Origin: Streptomyces hawaiiensis
GTDB lineage: Bacteria; Actinomycetota; Actinomycetes; Streptomycetales; Streptomycetaceae
Assembly (NCBI RefSeq): GCF_004803895.1
Contig: NZ_CP021978.1
Location: 5,766,001 to 5,830,000, forward strand
Length of the DNA stretch: 64,000 nucleotides
Direction of reading: 5' to 3'
Part shown: piece by piece, positions 26,633-35,724 of the stretch
How the letters are laid out: every line of letters starts with the position of its first letter
Numbering within the stretch: position 1 is the first letter of the stretch
Notes under the pieces: generated by a model
The model's input: only the letters and a program-made list of their open reading frames with translations
What the model was told of the DNA's origin: nothing
Databases searched by the model: none
Translations under genes and position numbers: made by a program

Positions 26633-29584
26633 TTGGCTTTCCAGATGCCGGACCGCGGCGGAGGCCCTTCGGGGCCGCGGATCAGAGTGGGCCGCCCGTC
26701 CCGGCGTGTCCGGACCCTGCTCATGACGCTGGGCGTCCTGGCCGTTCTCGGCATGGCGTTCACCATGTTCGCGGGCTTTTGGACGGACTGGCTCTGGTAC
26801 CGGTCGGTGAACTACTCCTCGGTCTTCACCACCACCCTGTGGACCAAGATCGGGCTCTTCTTCGTCTTCGGCCTGCTCATGGCCCTGGCCGTCGGCTTCA
26901 ACATCTGGCTGGCGCACCGGCTGCGGCCGCCGCTGAGCGCCATGTCGATGGAGCAACAGAACCTCGACCGCTACCGGATGGGCATCGCGCCCTACAAGAA
27001 GTGGCTGCTGCTCGGGATCACCGCCCTGGTGGGCCTGATCGCCGGCGCCTCCGCCTCCGGTCAGTGGCGGACGTGGCTGATGTGGGTCAACGGCGTGCCC
27101 TTCGGGCAGAAGGACCCGCAGTTCAAGCTGGACGTCTCCTTCTACGCCTTCGACCTGCCCTGGTACCGGTTCCTGCTCGGCTTCGGCTTCGCCGCCGCGA
27201 TCCTGTCCGTGATCGCCGCCGCGCTCACGCACTACCTGTACGGCGGGCTGCGTGTCACCAGCCCCGGCGCTCGCGCCACGGCAGCGGCCACCGGGCACCT
27301 GTCGGTGCTCATCGGCATCTTCGTGGCCCTGAAGGCGGTCGCGTACTGGCTCGACCGGTACGGACTCGCGGTGAAGTCCAGCGACTTCCGGGCGACCGAC
27401 AACTGGACGGGCCTGAGGTACGTCGACGCCAACGCCTATCTGCCGGCGAAGACGATCCTGTTCTGCATCGCCGTCATCTGCGCGCTGCTGTTCTTCGCCA
27501 CCATCTGGCGGCGCACGTGGCAGCTGCCCGTGATCGGCTTCGGCCTGATGGTGCTCTCCGCGATCCTCATCGGCGGTCTCTACCCGGCGATCGTGCAGAA
27601 GTTCCAGGTCCAGCCGAACGAGCAGGCCAAGGAAGCGCCGTACGTCGAGAAGAACCTCGAGGCGACGCGCAAGGCCTACGGCATCGACGGCACCAAGGTC
27701 ACCGACTACTCGGGCAGCAGCAAGACCGAGGACAAGACCACACTGCGCGACGATGTTCCCGCCACGGCGAGCATCCGGATCATGGACCCGAACATCGTCT
27801 CGCCGACGTTCCAGCAGCTCCAGCAGATCAGGAACTATTACGCGTTCCCGAACAACCTGGACGTCGACCGCTACGCCAAGGACGGCAAGGACCAGGACAC
27901 GGTCATCGGCCTGCGTGAGGTGAACCTGGCGGGCATCCCGAAGAAGAACTGGATCAACAACCACTTCCGTTACACCCACGGGTACGGAGTGGTCGCCGCC
28001 GAGGGCACCAGCGCCGACGCCCAGGGCCGGCCGAACTTCACGGAGTCCGACCTGCCCTCCGAGGGCAACCTCGGCACGTACGAGCAGCGGATCTACTACG
28101 GCGAGAAGACCGAGACGTACTCGATCGTCGGCGGTCCCCAGAAGGAGATCGACTACTCCGACGACAACGGCGAGAAGACCACCAGCTACAAGGGCGACAG
28201 CGGGGTCAACCTCTCCAATCCGGTCAACCGGGCCGCGTACGCGGTGGCGTTCGGCGAGCCGCAGATCCTGTACTCCGGAGCCATCGGGGACGGTTCGCGG
28301 ATCCTGTACAACCGCACGCCCAAGGAGCGCGTCGAGGCGGTCGCCCCCTGGCTGACCATCGACGGCGACGCCTACCCGGCGGTCGTGGACGGCCGGATCC
28401 AGTGGATCGTCGACGCGTACACGACGACGAACGGCTACCCGTACTCCTCGCGTACGACCCTCGGTGACACCACCGCCGACTCGCTGACCGCCACCAACGA
28501 CAACCGCGCGGTGGTGGCCCAGCAGAACCAGGTCAACTACATCCGCAACTCGGTGAAGGCCACCGTCGACGCCTACACCGGCAAGGTCAAGCTCTTCCAG
28601 TGGGACACCCAGGACCCGGTCCTGAAGACCTGGATGAAGGCCTTCCCGAACACCGTGGAGCCCAAGAGCGACATCTCCAAGTCGCTCATGGACCATCTGC
28701 GCTACCCCCAGGACCTGTTCAAGGTCCAGCGGGAGCTGCTCACCCGCTACCACGTGAAGGACGCCACGACGTTCCTCAGCGGCAGCGAGGTGTGGCAGGT
28801 GCCGGACGACCCGACGAACCGGGCGGGCAGCGCGGTGCCGCCGTACTACCTGAGCATGAAGATGCCCGACCAGAAGGCGCAGGCGTTCTCGCTGACGACG
28901 ACCTTCACACCCAACGGCCGGGACAACCTCAGTGCGTTCATGGCGGTCGACGCCGAGGCGGGCACCAGTGACTACGGCAAGATCAGAATCCTGAAACTGC
29001 CGACGAACACCACGGTCAACGGACCCAAGCAGGTCCAGAGCCAGTTCAACTCGCAAGAGGACATCGCCGAGTCCATCAGGCTCCTGAGAGGCGGCGACTC
29101 CGAGGTCGAGTACGGCAACCTGCTGACGGTGCCGCTCGACGGAGGCCTGCTGTACGTGGAGCCGGTCTACGTGCGCGGTGGTGGACTGAAGTACCCGCTG
29201 CTGCGCAAGGTGCTGGTCACCTACGGAGGCCAGACCGCCTTCGAGAACACCCTCGACGAGGCCCTCAACAAGGTCTTCGGAGCGGACGGCCCGGCCGCCG
29301 AGCCACCGGACGAGGGCGATACGACGACACCACCGCCGACGTCCGACAACCCGACGGTCCAACAGGCCCTGCAGGACGCCCAGAAGGCGTTCGACGCGGG
29401 TCAGGAGGCCCTGAAGAAGAACGACTGGGAGGCGTACGGGAAGGCGCAGAAGGACCTCGAGGACGCGCTGCGGCGGGCCGAGGACGCGCAGGCCGAGGCG
29501 AGCCGGGCGGGCGGTGCCGGGGGCGGCGAGAGCAAGCCCAGCGCCGGCCCGAGCGGCAGTCCGAGCCCGAAGCCGAGCAGCTAG
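26633..29584 (+). CDS. UPF0182 large multi-pass membrane protein
   Basis: A 983-residue UPF0182 family protein. The N-terminal third has about seven transmembrane segments (first at LLMTLGVLAVLGMAFTMFAG); the rest is a large extracytoplasmic region, and the final 100 residues are a coiled, charged and Ser/Pro/Gly-rich tail (QKAFDAGQEALKKNDW type helix). TTG 26633 is preferred because GAGG lies nine bases before it; GTG 26624 and ATG 26645 are alternatives. The biochemical role is unknown. Confidence 0.88.
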   Translation: MAFQMPDRGGGPSGPRIRVGRPSRRVRTLLMTLGVLAVLGMAFTMFAGFWTDWLWYRSVNYSSVFTTTLWTKIGLFFVFGLLMALAVGFNIWLAHRLRPPLSAMSMEQQNLDRYRMGIAPYKKWLLLGITALVGLIAGASASGQWRTWLMWVNGVPFGQKDPQFKLDVSFYAFDLPWYRFLLGFGFAAAILSVIAAALTHYLYGGLRVTSPGARATAAATGHLSVLIGIFVALKAVAYWLDRYGLAVKSSDFRATDNWTGLRYVDANAYLPAKTILFCIAVICALLFFATIWRRTWQLPVIGFGLMVLSAILIGGLYPAIVQKFQVQPNEQAKEAPYVEKNLEATRKAYGIDGTKVTDYSGSSKTEDKTTLRDDVPATASIRIMDPNIVSPTFQQLQQIRNYYAFPNNLDVDRYAKDGKDQDTVIGLREVNLAGIPKKNWINNHFRYTHGYGVVAAEGTSADAQGRPNFTESDLPSEGNLGTYEQRIYYGEKTETYSIVGGPQKEIDYSDDNGEKTTSYKGDSGVNLSNPVNRAAYAVAFGEPQILYSGAIGDGSRILYNRTPKERVEAVAPWLTIDGDAYPAVVDGRIQWIVDAYTTTNGYPYSSRTTLGDTTADSLTATNDNRAVVAQQNQVNYIRNSVKATVDAYTGKVKLFQWDTQDPVLKTWMKAFPNTVEPKSDISKSLMDHLRYPQDLFKVQRELLTRYHVKDATTFLSGSEVWQVPDDPTNRAGSAVPPYYLSMKMPDQKAQAFSLTTTFTPNGRDNLSAFMAVDAEAGTSDYGKIRILKLPTNTTVNGPKQVQSQFNSQEDIAESIRLLRGGDSEVEYGNLLTVPLDGGLLYVEPVYVRGGGLKYPLLRKVLVTYGGQTAFENTLDEALNKVFGADGPAAEPPDEGDTTTPPPTSDNPTVQQALQDAQKAFDAGQEALKKNDWEAYGKAQKDLEDALRRAEDAQAEASRAGGAGGGESKPSAGPSGSPSPKPSS

Positions 29585-29640
29585 GTCCCTGGCCTGGTCA
29601 AATGCCACCCCGCGCCGTGATACGGTTGTGAACACAACGG

Positions 29641-29714
29641 CGCGGGGTGGAGCAGCTCGGTAGCTCGCTGGGCTCATAACCCAGAGGTCGCAGGTTCAAA
29701 TCCTGTCCCCGCTA
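29641..29714 (+). tRNA. tRNA-fMet (CAU), first copy
   Basis: A 74-base cloverleaf with anticodon CAT in CTCATAA. The C1 x U72 mismatch and three consecutive G:C pairs (GGG/CCC) at the base of the anticodon stem mark it as initiator tRNA. CCA is not encoded. The gene is identical to the copy at 31856. Confidence 0.97.
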
Positions 29715-29750
29715 CTGAAGTCGCGATGTCCGAGTGACGGAGTGACACCG

Positions 29751-29783
29751 AAGGCCCGGATTCCACACAGGAATCCGGGCCTT
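29751..29783 (+). terminator. Terminator after first tRNA-fMet
   Basis: A perfect 14-bp stem (AAGGCCCGGATTCC and complement) with an ACACA loop, 36 bases after the tRNA. Confidence 0.85.
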
Positions 29784-29948
29784 CGTGATGTGTGAACGCA
29801 TGTGCTGGCCCGTGCTGTGGCCGCGCCGCCGTGGGGAGTTGGGCAATCTGTGTTTGACTTGTCTCTCTGTGGGCATGTCGACAAAACGCTGAAGTGACCT
29901 CACTGGCTGCGGTATACGAGGTGTACCCAGGTTGCAGGTGGTGCGACG

Positions 29949-31769
29949 ATGGACGTTATGGGGGACAAGGCAACTCTGTTCGAGACAGGGCGTTTTGTGC
30001 AGCCTTCCAGCCGGGAGGACACCGAGACCCCGGACGAGACCGGGGAGATCGCCGACGAGGCGGCCGAGGAGCTGCGTCAGCGGCTCGCCGCCGAGGCCGG
30101 CGACGTCGAGGCGATGAGTGTCCTCGGGGCCATGCTGCTGCGCCGTGGTGACCTCGACGGTGCCGAGCCTCATCTGCGTGCCGCCACCGCCGCGGGCGAC
30201 CGGGCGGCCGCCAACAACCTGGGAGTCCTCCTCCACCAGCGGGGGTACGCCGACGAGGCCGCCGGATGGTGGCGGATCGCCGCCGTCGCCGGATCCACGG
30301 CGGCCGCGCACGCCCTGGGCCGGCACCACCGCGAGCGCGGCGACGAACCCGCCGCCGAGTACTGGCTGCGCCAGTCCGCCGAGCAGGGCCACACACTGGG
30401 CGCGTACGCGCTCGCCGATCTGCTGGAGCACCGCGGTGACGCCGGGGCCGAGCGGTGGATGCGGGTGGCGGCCGAGCACGGGCACCGGGAGGCGGCGTAC
30501 CGGCTGGCGAGGGCGCTGGACCGCAAGGCGGCGCGGGAAGCCGACGGTGACAACGGTGTCCAGGTCGAGGAGGCCGAGCAGTGGTACCGGCAGGCCGCCG
30601 CGCGCGGCCACCGGCGGGCCGCCCTGCACCTCGGGACGATCCTGGAGAGGCGCGGCGAGCTCAAGGAGGCCGGGCGCTGGTATCTGACATCCGCCAAGGA
30701 CGGCGAGGCGCGGGCCGCCTGCGCGCTCGGCTTCCTGCTGCGCGACGCGGGCGACACCGAGAGCGCCGCCGTGTGGTGGCTGCGGGCCGCCCAGGACGGC
30801 GACGGCAACGCGGCCAACGCCCTGGGCGCGCTGCACGCCGAGCGGGGCGAGACCCAGACCGCCGAGCGGTGGTACCGGGCCGCGATGGACGCGGGCGACG
30901 TGAACGGCGCGTACAACCTCGGCCTGCTCTGCGCCGAGCAGGGACGCACCCCGCAGGCCGAGCAGTGGTACCGGCGCGCGGCCTACGCCGGGCACCGGGA
31001 GGCCGCGAACGCGCTGGCGATCCTGCTGCTGCGGGGCGGCGACGAGACGGGCGCGGAGCCGTGGTTCTCCAAGGCCGCGGAGGCCGGGAGCGTCGACGCC
31101 GCCTTCAACCTCGGCATCCTGCACGCCGGCCGGGGCGAGGAGCAGGCCGCGCTGCGCTGGTACGAGCGGGCCGCCGCCGCCGGGCACACCGAGGCGGCGC
31201 TCCAGGTCGGTATGGCGATGCTGCGGGACGGCGACGAGCAGGAGGCCGAGCGGCATCTGCGGTGTGCGGCCGGCGGCGGCAGCGCCGAGGCCGCGTACCG
31301 GCTGGCGACCGTGCTCGACGCGCGGCGGCCGCCGGAGCCCGCGCACGAGCTCGGGGAGCCGGTGCACCGGCGGAGCGAGTGTGAGGAGTGGTACGAGCGG
31401 GCGGCGTCCCAGGGGCACCGGCGGGCGCAGGTACGGGTCGGCATGCTGGCGGCGGCCCGGGGCGATGTCGTCGAGGCGGCCCGGTGGTACCGGGAGGCGG
31501 CCGAGGCCGGATCCCGCAACGGCGCGTTCAATCTCGGGCTGCTGCTGGCCCGGGAGGGGAGCGAGCCCGAGGCGGCGGTGTGGTGGAAGCGGGCCGCCGA
31601 CGCCGGGCACGGGCGGGCGGCGTTGCGGCTCGCCCTGGTCTACGCGCGTCGGGGTGAGCTGGCGGAGGGGCAGCGCTGGGCCGATCGGGCCGTGTCGCTG
31701 GGGCCGGCGTCGGTCGCCGAGAGGGCGGAGCGGTTGAGGGACGCGCTGCGGCAGGAACTGTCTGCGTGA
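29949..31769 (+). CDS. Sel1/TPR-repeat protein
   Basis: A 606-residue protein made almost entirely of about 14 Sel1-like repeats of 35-36 residues, with recurring units such as AEQWYRRAAYAGHREAANAL and AERWYRAAMDAGDVNGAYNL. The first 40 residues are acidic and unstructured. No signal peptide or enzyme domain is seen, so it is probably a cytoplasmic protein-protein scaffold. It lies between two identical initiator tRNA genes. A second ATG at 29958 could also be the start. Confidence 0.9.
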   Translation: MDVMGDKATLFETGRFVQPSSREDTETPDETGEIADEAAEELRQRLAAEAGDVEAMSVLGAMLLRRGDLDGAEPHLRAATAAGDRAAANNLGVLLHQRGYADEAAGWWRIAAVAGSTAAAHALGRHHRERGDEPAAEYWLRQSAEQGHTLGAYALADLLEHRGDAGAERWMRVAAEHGHREAAYRLARALDRKAAREADGDNGVQVEEAEQWYRQAAARGHRRAALHLGTILERRGELKEAGRWYLTSAKDGEARAACALGFLLRDAGDTESAAVWWLRAAQDGDGNAANALGALHAERGETQTAERWYRAAMDAGDVNGAYNLGLLCAEQGRTPQAEQWYRRAAYAGHREAANALAILLLRGGDETGAEPWFSKAAEAGSVDAAFNLGILHAGRGEEQAALRWYERAAAAGHTEAALQVGMAMLRDGDEQEAERHLRCAAGGGSAEAAYRLATVLDARRPPEPAHELGEPVHRRSECEEWYERAASQGHRRAQVRVGMLAAARGDVVEAARWYREAAEAGSRNGAFNLGLLLAREGSEPEAAVWWKRAADAGHGRAALRLALVYARRGELAEGQRWADRAVSLGPASVAERAERLRDALRQELSA

Positions 31770-31855
31770 GGCGCTGTCGCCGGGACCGGGCGGGCAGGGT
31801 CCCGGCAATGGATTTGCATCCGCCCTCCGCGTTGACGTAACGTTGCATTCAACGG

Positions 31856-31929
31856 CGCGGGGTGGAGCAGCTCGGTAGCTCGCTGGGCTCATAACCCAGA
31901 GGTCGCAGGTTCAAATCCTGTCCCCGCTA
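31856..31929 (+). tRNA. tRNA-fMet (CAU), second copy
   Basis: Sequence identical to the first copy, with C1 x U72 mismatch and GGG/CCC anticodon stem. A TTGCAT...TAACGT pair with 18-base spacing lies about 20 bases upstream and may be its promoter. CCA is not encoded. Confidence 0.97.
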
Positions 31930-31936
31930 CTGAAGG

Positions 31937-31972
31937 CCGAGGGCCGGAATCCGAAAGGGTTCCGGCCCTCGG
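31937..31972 (+). terminator. Terminator after second tRNA-fMet
   Basis: A 13-bp stem (CCGAGGGCCGGAA and complement) closes a 10-base loop immediately after the tRNA. Confidence 0.85.
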
Positions 31973-32057
31973 TGTATTCGGCGTCGTGCGTGGCACGGCA
32001 GCAGAAAGCCCCGGCACCCATCGGTGCCGGGGCTCTCGTGTGTCGCGTGCGAGCGGG

Positions 32058-32474
32058 CTAGGCGGCCGCGCAGTTCGGGCAGACGCCGCGGTACGTCACC
32101 TCGACGTCCGAGACCGTGAAGCCGAAGCGCTCGGTGTCGGGGAGGTCCGCCAGCGGGTTGCCGACCGGGTGGACGTCCCGGATCGCGCCGCACTGGGCGC
32201 AGATCAGGTGGTGATGCGGCCGGTGGGCGTTCGGGTCGTACCGCTTGGCGCGCTGGTCGGTCGAGACCTCCAGCACCTCGCCGAGGGACACGAGCTCACC
32301 CAGCGTGTTGTAGACGGTCGCCCGGGAGATCTCGGGCAGCTTGGCGACGGCCCGGGCGTGGACCTCGTCGGCCGTCAGATGGACGTGTTCGCCGTCGAGG
32401 ACCTCGGCCACGACGCGCCGCTGCGCGGTCATCCGCCATCCGCGTCCGCGCAGGCGTTCCAGAAGGTCACTCAT
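32058..32474 (-). CDS. catR: Fur-family peroxide-responsive repressor (CatR-like)
   Basis: A 138-residue Fur/PerR protein. It has the winged-helix segment EISRATVYNTLGELV, the HHHLICAQCG metal site and a second CPNC pair near the C-terminus. It is divergent from a catalase gene across a 145-base region, exactly the catR-katA arrangement in which a metal-bound repressor is inactivated by peroxide oxidation. ATG 32474 is used; a GTG two codons upstream is possible. Confidence 0.9.
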   Translation of the reverse strand: MSDLLERLRGRGWRMTAQRRVVAEVLDGEHVHLTADEVHARAVAKLPEISRATVYNTLGELVSLGEVLEVSTDQRAKRYDPNAHRPHHHLICAQCGAIRDVHPVGNPLADLPDTERFGFTVSDVEVTYRGVCPNCAAA

Positions 32475-32619
32475 GGCCACCAGCCTAACAGCAAAGGGGA
32501 CCAGGTCCCGAACAGGTGTGAGTTTAGAGTCTCACTTGCTTTAGACATTGTCTATTGTAGGATCGAGAACGGCTTTGGCCGGTGGACAGGACTGGTCGGG
32601 AATGGTGCAGGAGGCGCAC
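32475..32619. promoter_or_regulatory. catR-katA divergent control region with Fur-type inverted repeat
   Basis: The region is locally AT-rich and includes TAGAC-ATT-GTCTA (32542-32554), an inverted repeat resembling PerR/CatR operators, and a nearby TTTAGAGTCTCAC. A good AGGAGG ribosome site precedes katA. Confidence 0.65.
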
Positions 32620-34071
32620 GTGACGCAGGGACCGCTTACGACGGAGGCCGGAGCTCCGGTCGCCGACAACCAGAACAGCGAGACCGCGGGCGTCGGCGGC
32701 CCGGTGCTCGTCCAGGACCAGCTCCTGCTGGAGAAGCTGGCCCACTTCAACCGTGAGCGCATACCGGAGCGCGTCGTGCACGCCCGCGGCGCGGGCGCGT
32801 ACGGCACCTTCACGGTGACCGCCGACGTCACCCCGTACACGCGCGCCGCGTTCCTCTCCGGGATCGGCAAGCAGACCGAGGTCTTCCTGCGCTTCTCGAC
32901 GGTGGCCGGCAACCTGGGCGCGGCGGACGCCGTCCGCGACCCGCGCGGCTTCGCGCTGAAGTTCTACACCGAGGAGGGCAACTACGACCTCGTCGGCAAC
33001 AACACCCCGGTGTTCTTCATCAAGGACGCCATCAAGTTCCCCGACTTCATCCACACCCAGAAGCGCGACCCGTACACCGGCTCGACCGAGGCGGACAACG
33101 TGTGGGACTTCTGGAGCCTGTCGCCCGAGTCCACGCACCAGGTGACCTGGCTGTTCGGTGACCGTGGCATCCCCGCCTCGTACCGCCACATGGACGGCTT
33201 CGGCTCGCACACCTTCCAGTGGAGCAACGCGGCCGGCGAGGCCTTCTGGGTGAAGTACCACTTCAAGACGGACCAGGGCATCAGGAACCTGACCGCCGAG
33301 GCGGCCGCCCGGCTCGCCGGTGAGGACCCCGACTCCCACCAGCGCGACCTGCGTCAGGCCATCGAGCGCGGCGAGTACCCGACCTGGACCGTCGGCGTGC
33401 AGATCATGCCGGTGGCCGAGGCGGCGGCGTACCGCTTCAACCCGTTCGACCTGACCAAGGTCTGGCCGCACGCGGACTACCCGGTCGTCGAGATCGGCAA
33501 GCTGGAGCTCAACCGCAACCCGGAGAACGTCTTCGCCGAGGTCGAGCAGTCGATCTTCAGCCCCGCCCACTTCGTGCCGGGCATCGGACCGTCCCCGGAC
33601 AAGATGCTCCAGGGCCGCCTCTTCGCCTACGGCGACGCCCACCGCTACCGCGTCGGCATCAACGCCGACCACCTGCCGGTGAACCGCCCGCACGCCACCG
33701 TGGCGCGCACCAACTCCCGAGACGGGCACCTGTACGACGGCCGGCACAAGGGCGCGAAGAACTACGAGCCGAACAGCTTCGGCGGTCCGTACCAGACGGA
33801 CCGGCCGCTGTGGTCCGCCACGGCCGTGAGCGGCGCGACGGGCAGTCACCCGGCTCCGGTCCATGCCGAGGACGACGACTTCGTGCAGGCGGGCAACCTC
33901 TACCGCCTGATGAGCGAGGACGAGAAGGAGCGCCTGATCGCCAACCTGGCGGGCTTCATCGCCAAGGTCTCGCGCGACGACATCGCCGAGCGCGCGATCG
34001 GCAACTTCCGTCGGGCCGACGGAGACTACGGCAAGCGGCTGGAGGTCGCGGTCCAGGCCCTGCGCGGCTGA
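32620..34071 (+). CDS. katA: Monofunctional heme catalase
   Basis: A 483-residue clade 3-type catalase converting hydrogen peroxide to water and oxygen. The active-site histidine is in RVVHARGAGAYG, the distal asparagine in VGNNTPVFF and the proximal heme tyrosine in RLFAYGDAHRYR. GTG 32620 follows AGGAGG by seven bases and is preferred to the longer upstream frame. It is divergent from the Fur-type gene that probably represses it. Confidence 0.95.
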   Translation: MTQGPLTTEAGAPVADNQNSETAGVGGPVLVQDQLLLEKLAHFNRERIPERVVHARGAGAYGTFTVTADVTPYTRAAFLSGIGKQTEVFLRFSTVAGNLGAADAVRDPRGFALKFYTEEGNYDLVGNNTPVFFIKDAIKFPDFIHTQKRDPYTGSTEADNVWDFWSLSPESTHQVTWLFGDRGIPASYRHMDGFGSHTFQWSNAAGEAFWVKYHFKTDQGIRNLTAEAAARLAGEDPDSHQRDLRQAIERGEYPTWTVGVQIMPVAEAAAYRFNPFDLTKVWPHADYPVVEIGKLELNRNPENVFAEVEQSIFSPAHFVPGIGPSPDKMLQGRLFAYGDAHRYRVGINADHLPVNRPHATVARTNSRDGHLYDGRHKGAKNYEPNSFGGPYQTDRPLWSATAVSGATGSHPAPVHAEDDDFVQAGNLYRLMSEDEKERLIANLAGFIAKVSRDDIAERAIGNFRRADGDYGKRLEVAVQALRG

Positions 34072-34097
34072 ACTCCAGCGCTGGACCGCTTGCGGTG

Positions 34098-34137
34098 GCG
34101 GACGGGCCGGGTCCCCTCGGGGGCCCGGCCCGTCCGC
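34098..34137. terminator. Bidirectional terminator after katA
   Basis: A perfect 14-bp stem (GCGGACGGGCCGGG and complement) whose 12-base loop can pair further. It lies between the convergent katA and CBS genes. Confidence 0.85.
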
Positions 34138-34141
34138 GTGG

Positions 34142-34534
34142 TCACGCCGGGACCTGCTGCCGTGCCGGGGCCCAGCAGCGGATGATGTCGCGGACCGAGA
34201 CGATGCCGGTGGGTTCGCCGCCGTCCAGCACGATGAGGTGCCGGAAGCCGCCGTGTGTCATGGCGCCCGCCGCCTCCACCAGGGTCCAGGCCGGAGCGGC
34301 GAACACGACGTCGGTGGTGGTGTGGGCGTGGGCGCGTTCCGTGTCCGGGTCCTGGCCCAGGCCCACGGAGTTGAGGATGTCGCGTTCGGTGAGGATGCCG
34401 ATGCCGCCGGCGTCGGGGTCGTGGACCACGGCCGCCCCCACCTTGCGCGCGGACATCAGCGCCGCGGCCTGGCGCAGGGTGTGGGTCGGGCCGATGGTGA
34501 GGACGACAGTGCTCATGGCGTCACGGACGAGCAT
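34142..34534 (-). CDS. Two-CBS-domain protein
   Basis: A 130-residue protein of two tandem CBS motifs (VRDAMSTVVLTIGPTHTL and a second ending GIVSVRDIIRCW). Stand-alone CBS pairs bind adenine nucleotides and act as energy or ligand sensors. ATG 34534 is chosen, with GGAGG upstream; GTG 34546 is an alternative. It is the last chromosomal gene before the integrated element. Confidence 0.88.
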   Translation of the reverse strand: MLVRDAMSTVVLTIGPTHTLRQAAALMSARKVGAAVVHDPDAGGIGILTERDILNSVGLGQDPDTERAHAHTTTDVVFAAPAWTLVEAAGAMTHGGFRHLIVLDGGEPTGIVSVRDIIRCWAPARQQVPA

Positions 34535-34663
34535 GGATGGAGCCACCTCCTGGGAGTGTCCCCGCCGTTTGTTCAGCGTTTCACAAGTTCACAAGTTGGG
34601 GGGACTCTCAGAGTGGCAGGCAAAGGGAGGGTCAACAAGGGGGCGCTCGGTAACAACGGGGGG

Positions 34664-34678
34664 CTCAGTAGCGCTGGT
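34664..34678 (+). repeat. attL core (15 bp)
   Basis: CTCAGTAGCGCTGGT, identical to 46922-46936; the flanking base differs on both sides. It marks the left junction between chromosome and element. Confidence 0.88.
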
Positions 34679-34691
34679 ACTGATCAACAAC

Positions 34692-34728
34692 TTTGGCGGG
34701 CTGCGGAGTTGCTCCGCAGCCCGCCAAA
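34692..34728. terminator. 17-bp perfect hairpin beside attL
   Basis: TTTGGCGGGCTGCGGAG, a TTG loop and its exact complement. It starts 13 bases inside the element. It may terminate transcription of the PP2C-like gene (minus strand) or insulate the att site. Confidence 0.75.
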
Positions 34729-34743
34729 TACCTGGGCGTTTGC

Positions 34744-34770
34744 TGTCGTTGCTTGTCGTTGTTGGTCGTC
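34744..34770 (+). repeat. 10-bp periodic TGTCGTTG repeats near attL
   Basis: TGTCGTTG occurs at 34744 and 34754 with a degenerate third copy, TGGTCGTC, at 34763. Spacing of about one helical turn suits binding of integrase arm domains or Xis; this is inference. Confidence 0.45.
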
Positions 34771-34915
34771 CTCGGCCACCCTTGGACGGCCCACAGACGG
34801 CCCCGCTGTGGGTGTGCGACCTGGGGCACTGCTCGATCCATGAGCCTTCAGGGCCCCGCCGCTCATGCTCACTGGCCCCGCCAGCGGACGCCTTCTGTCC
34901 GTATTGGCTCTCCGG

Positions 34916-35722
34916 TCACCACCGGCAGTAGGCCACGGTCGCATCGTCCCCAGACTTGTAGCGCGGCCATCGGAGCCCAGAGGGGTCTGTGGCCTCGACC
35001 TTGCGTACGGCTTCAATCAGCTCACGTGGCCCACCAGCCAGAAGCGTGGCGAAGACGTCAGACCAGGTCGCCATGCCGTACTCCGTGACGAGCCTCGATA
35101 CACCATCCGATAGGACGGCAGCGGAGTGGACATCTCGCGTTTGGGTCGTGCCGGTAAGGGCGTGCTGTGCCGCTTCTGGGCTGGCTGCGGCCACCCAGTA
35201 ACCTTCTGGAGTGTTGCGCACCTGCCGCTGAGCCAGCACAAGACGTTGCAGCGCCTCCCTGTGCGCCGAGGTATGCGTTTCGTGGCGCTCAACCTCAGCT
35301 CGCAGTTCTGACAGCACTTCGTCCACCCGAAGGTCGCTGATGACGGTGTGACCCTCGGCGCCTTCGAGAACGATGGGCGAATCAGCTAGGACCAGATGGT
35401 CAAGGACTCCGTGTCGCTGCCGCAGGATCGCAACCGTGGCTGATGGCGTCCCGGGGTCCCCAAGGTCACATTCGGGGTGCGCCGCCGCAACGCGTTCGAG
35501 AGAGTCTGCCAGGCCGTCGGCGAGTGGTCGGTCAAGATCTGCCAGAGCAGCCACAAGATGCCCCCCGAGGTGGGCGACGTACCACGGGACGCCATGACGG
35601 CATCCCGTGGACAGCCCGGCAGTGCTCAGCCCGTCCAGCACTACGGCGAGCGTTGAAGTGCCGGCCACCCAATCTTCGTTTGGGTTGGCCCCTCCACCTT
35701 GCGTTTCCACACAGACGCGCAT
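34916..35722 (-). CDS. PP2C-like protein phosphatase domain protein (AICE cargo)
   Basis: A 268-residue protein with PP2C-type signatures in order: NPNEDWVAG near the N-terminus, AVVLDGLST, VLSDGVSRLV and SGDDATVAYC at the C-terminus. The aspartates expected to hold the metal pair are therefore present, although the overall match is distant. ATG 35722 starts two bases after the stop of the HTH gene, so the pair is translationally coupled. Codon use is less GC-biased than that of chromosomal neighbours. Role unknown: it may dephosphorylate a serine/threonine target as part of a sensing or defence module. Confidence 0.72.
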   Translation of the reverse strand: MRVCVETQGGGANPNEDWVAGTSTLAVVLDGLSTAGLSTGCRHGVPWYVAHLGGHLVAALADLDRPLADGLADSLERVAAAHPECDLGDPGTPSATVAILRQRHGVLDHLVLADSPIVLEGAEGHTVISDLRVDEVLSELRAEVERHETHTSAHREALQRLVLAQRQVRNTPEGYWVAAASPEAAQHALTGTTQTRDVHSAAVLSDGVSRLVTEYGMATWSDVFATLLAGGPRELIEAVRKVEATDPSGLRWPRYKSGDDATVAYCRW

Positions 35723-35724
35723 GA

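Noticed and set aside
26606..29677. A 1023-codon open frame on the minus strand opposite the UPF0182 gene
   Set aside because: The GC-rich mirror of a real gene; the product is low-complexity Val/Gly/Arg/His-rich without domains, while the plus strand has membrane segments and family features.
29712..31892. Minus-strand 726-codon frame opposite the Sel1 gene
   Set aside because: It reads into both tRNA regions and shows only composition-driven repeats.
29641..31929. The duplicated tRNA-fMet as att sites of an integrated element
   Set aside because: Nothing between them resembles integrase or mobility genes; complete tRNAs with separate terminators are present on both sides.
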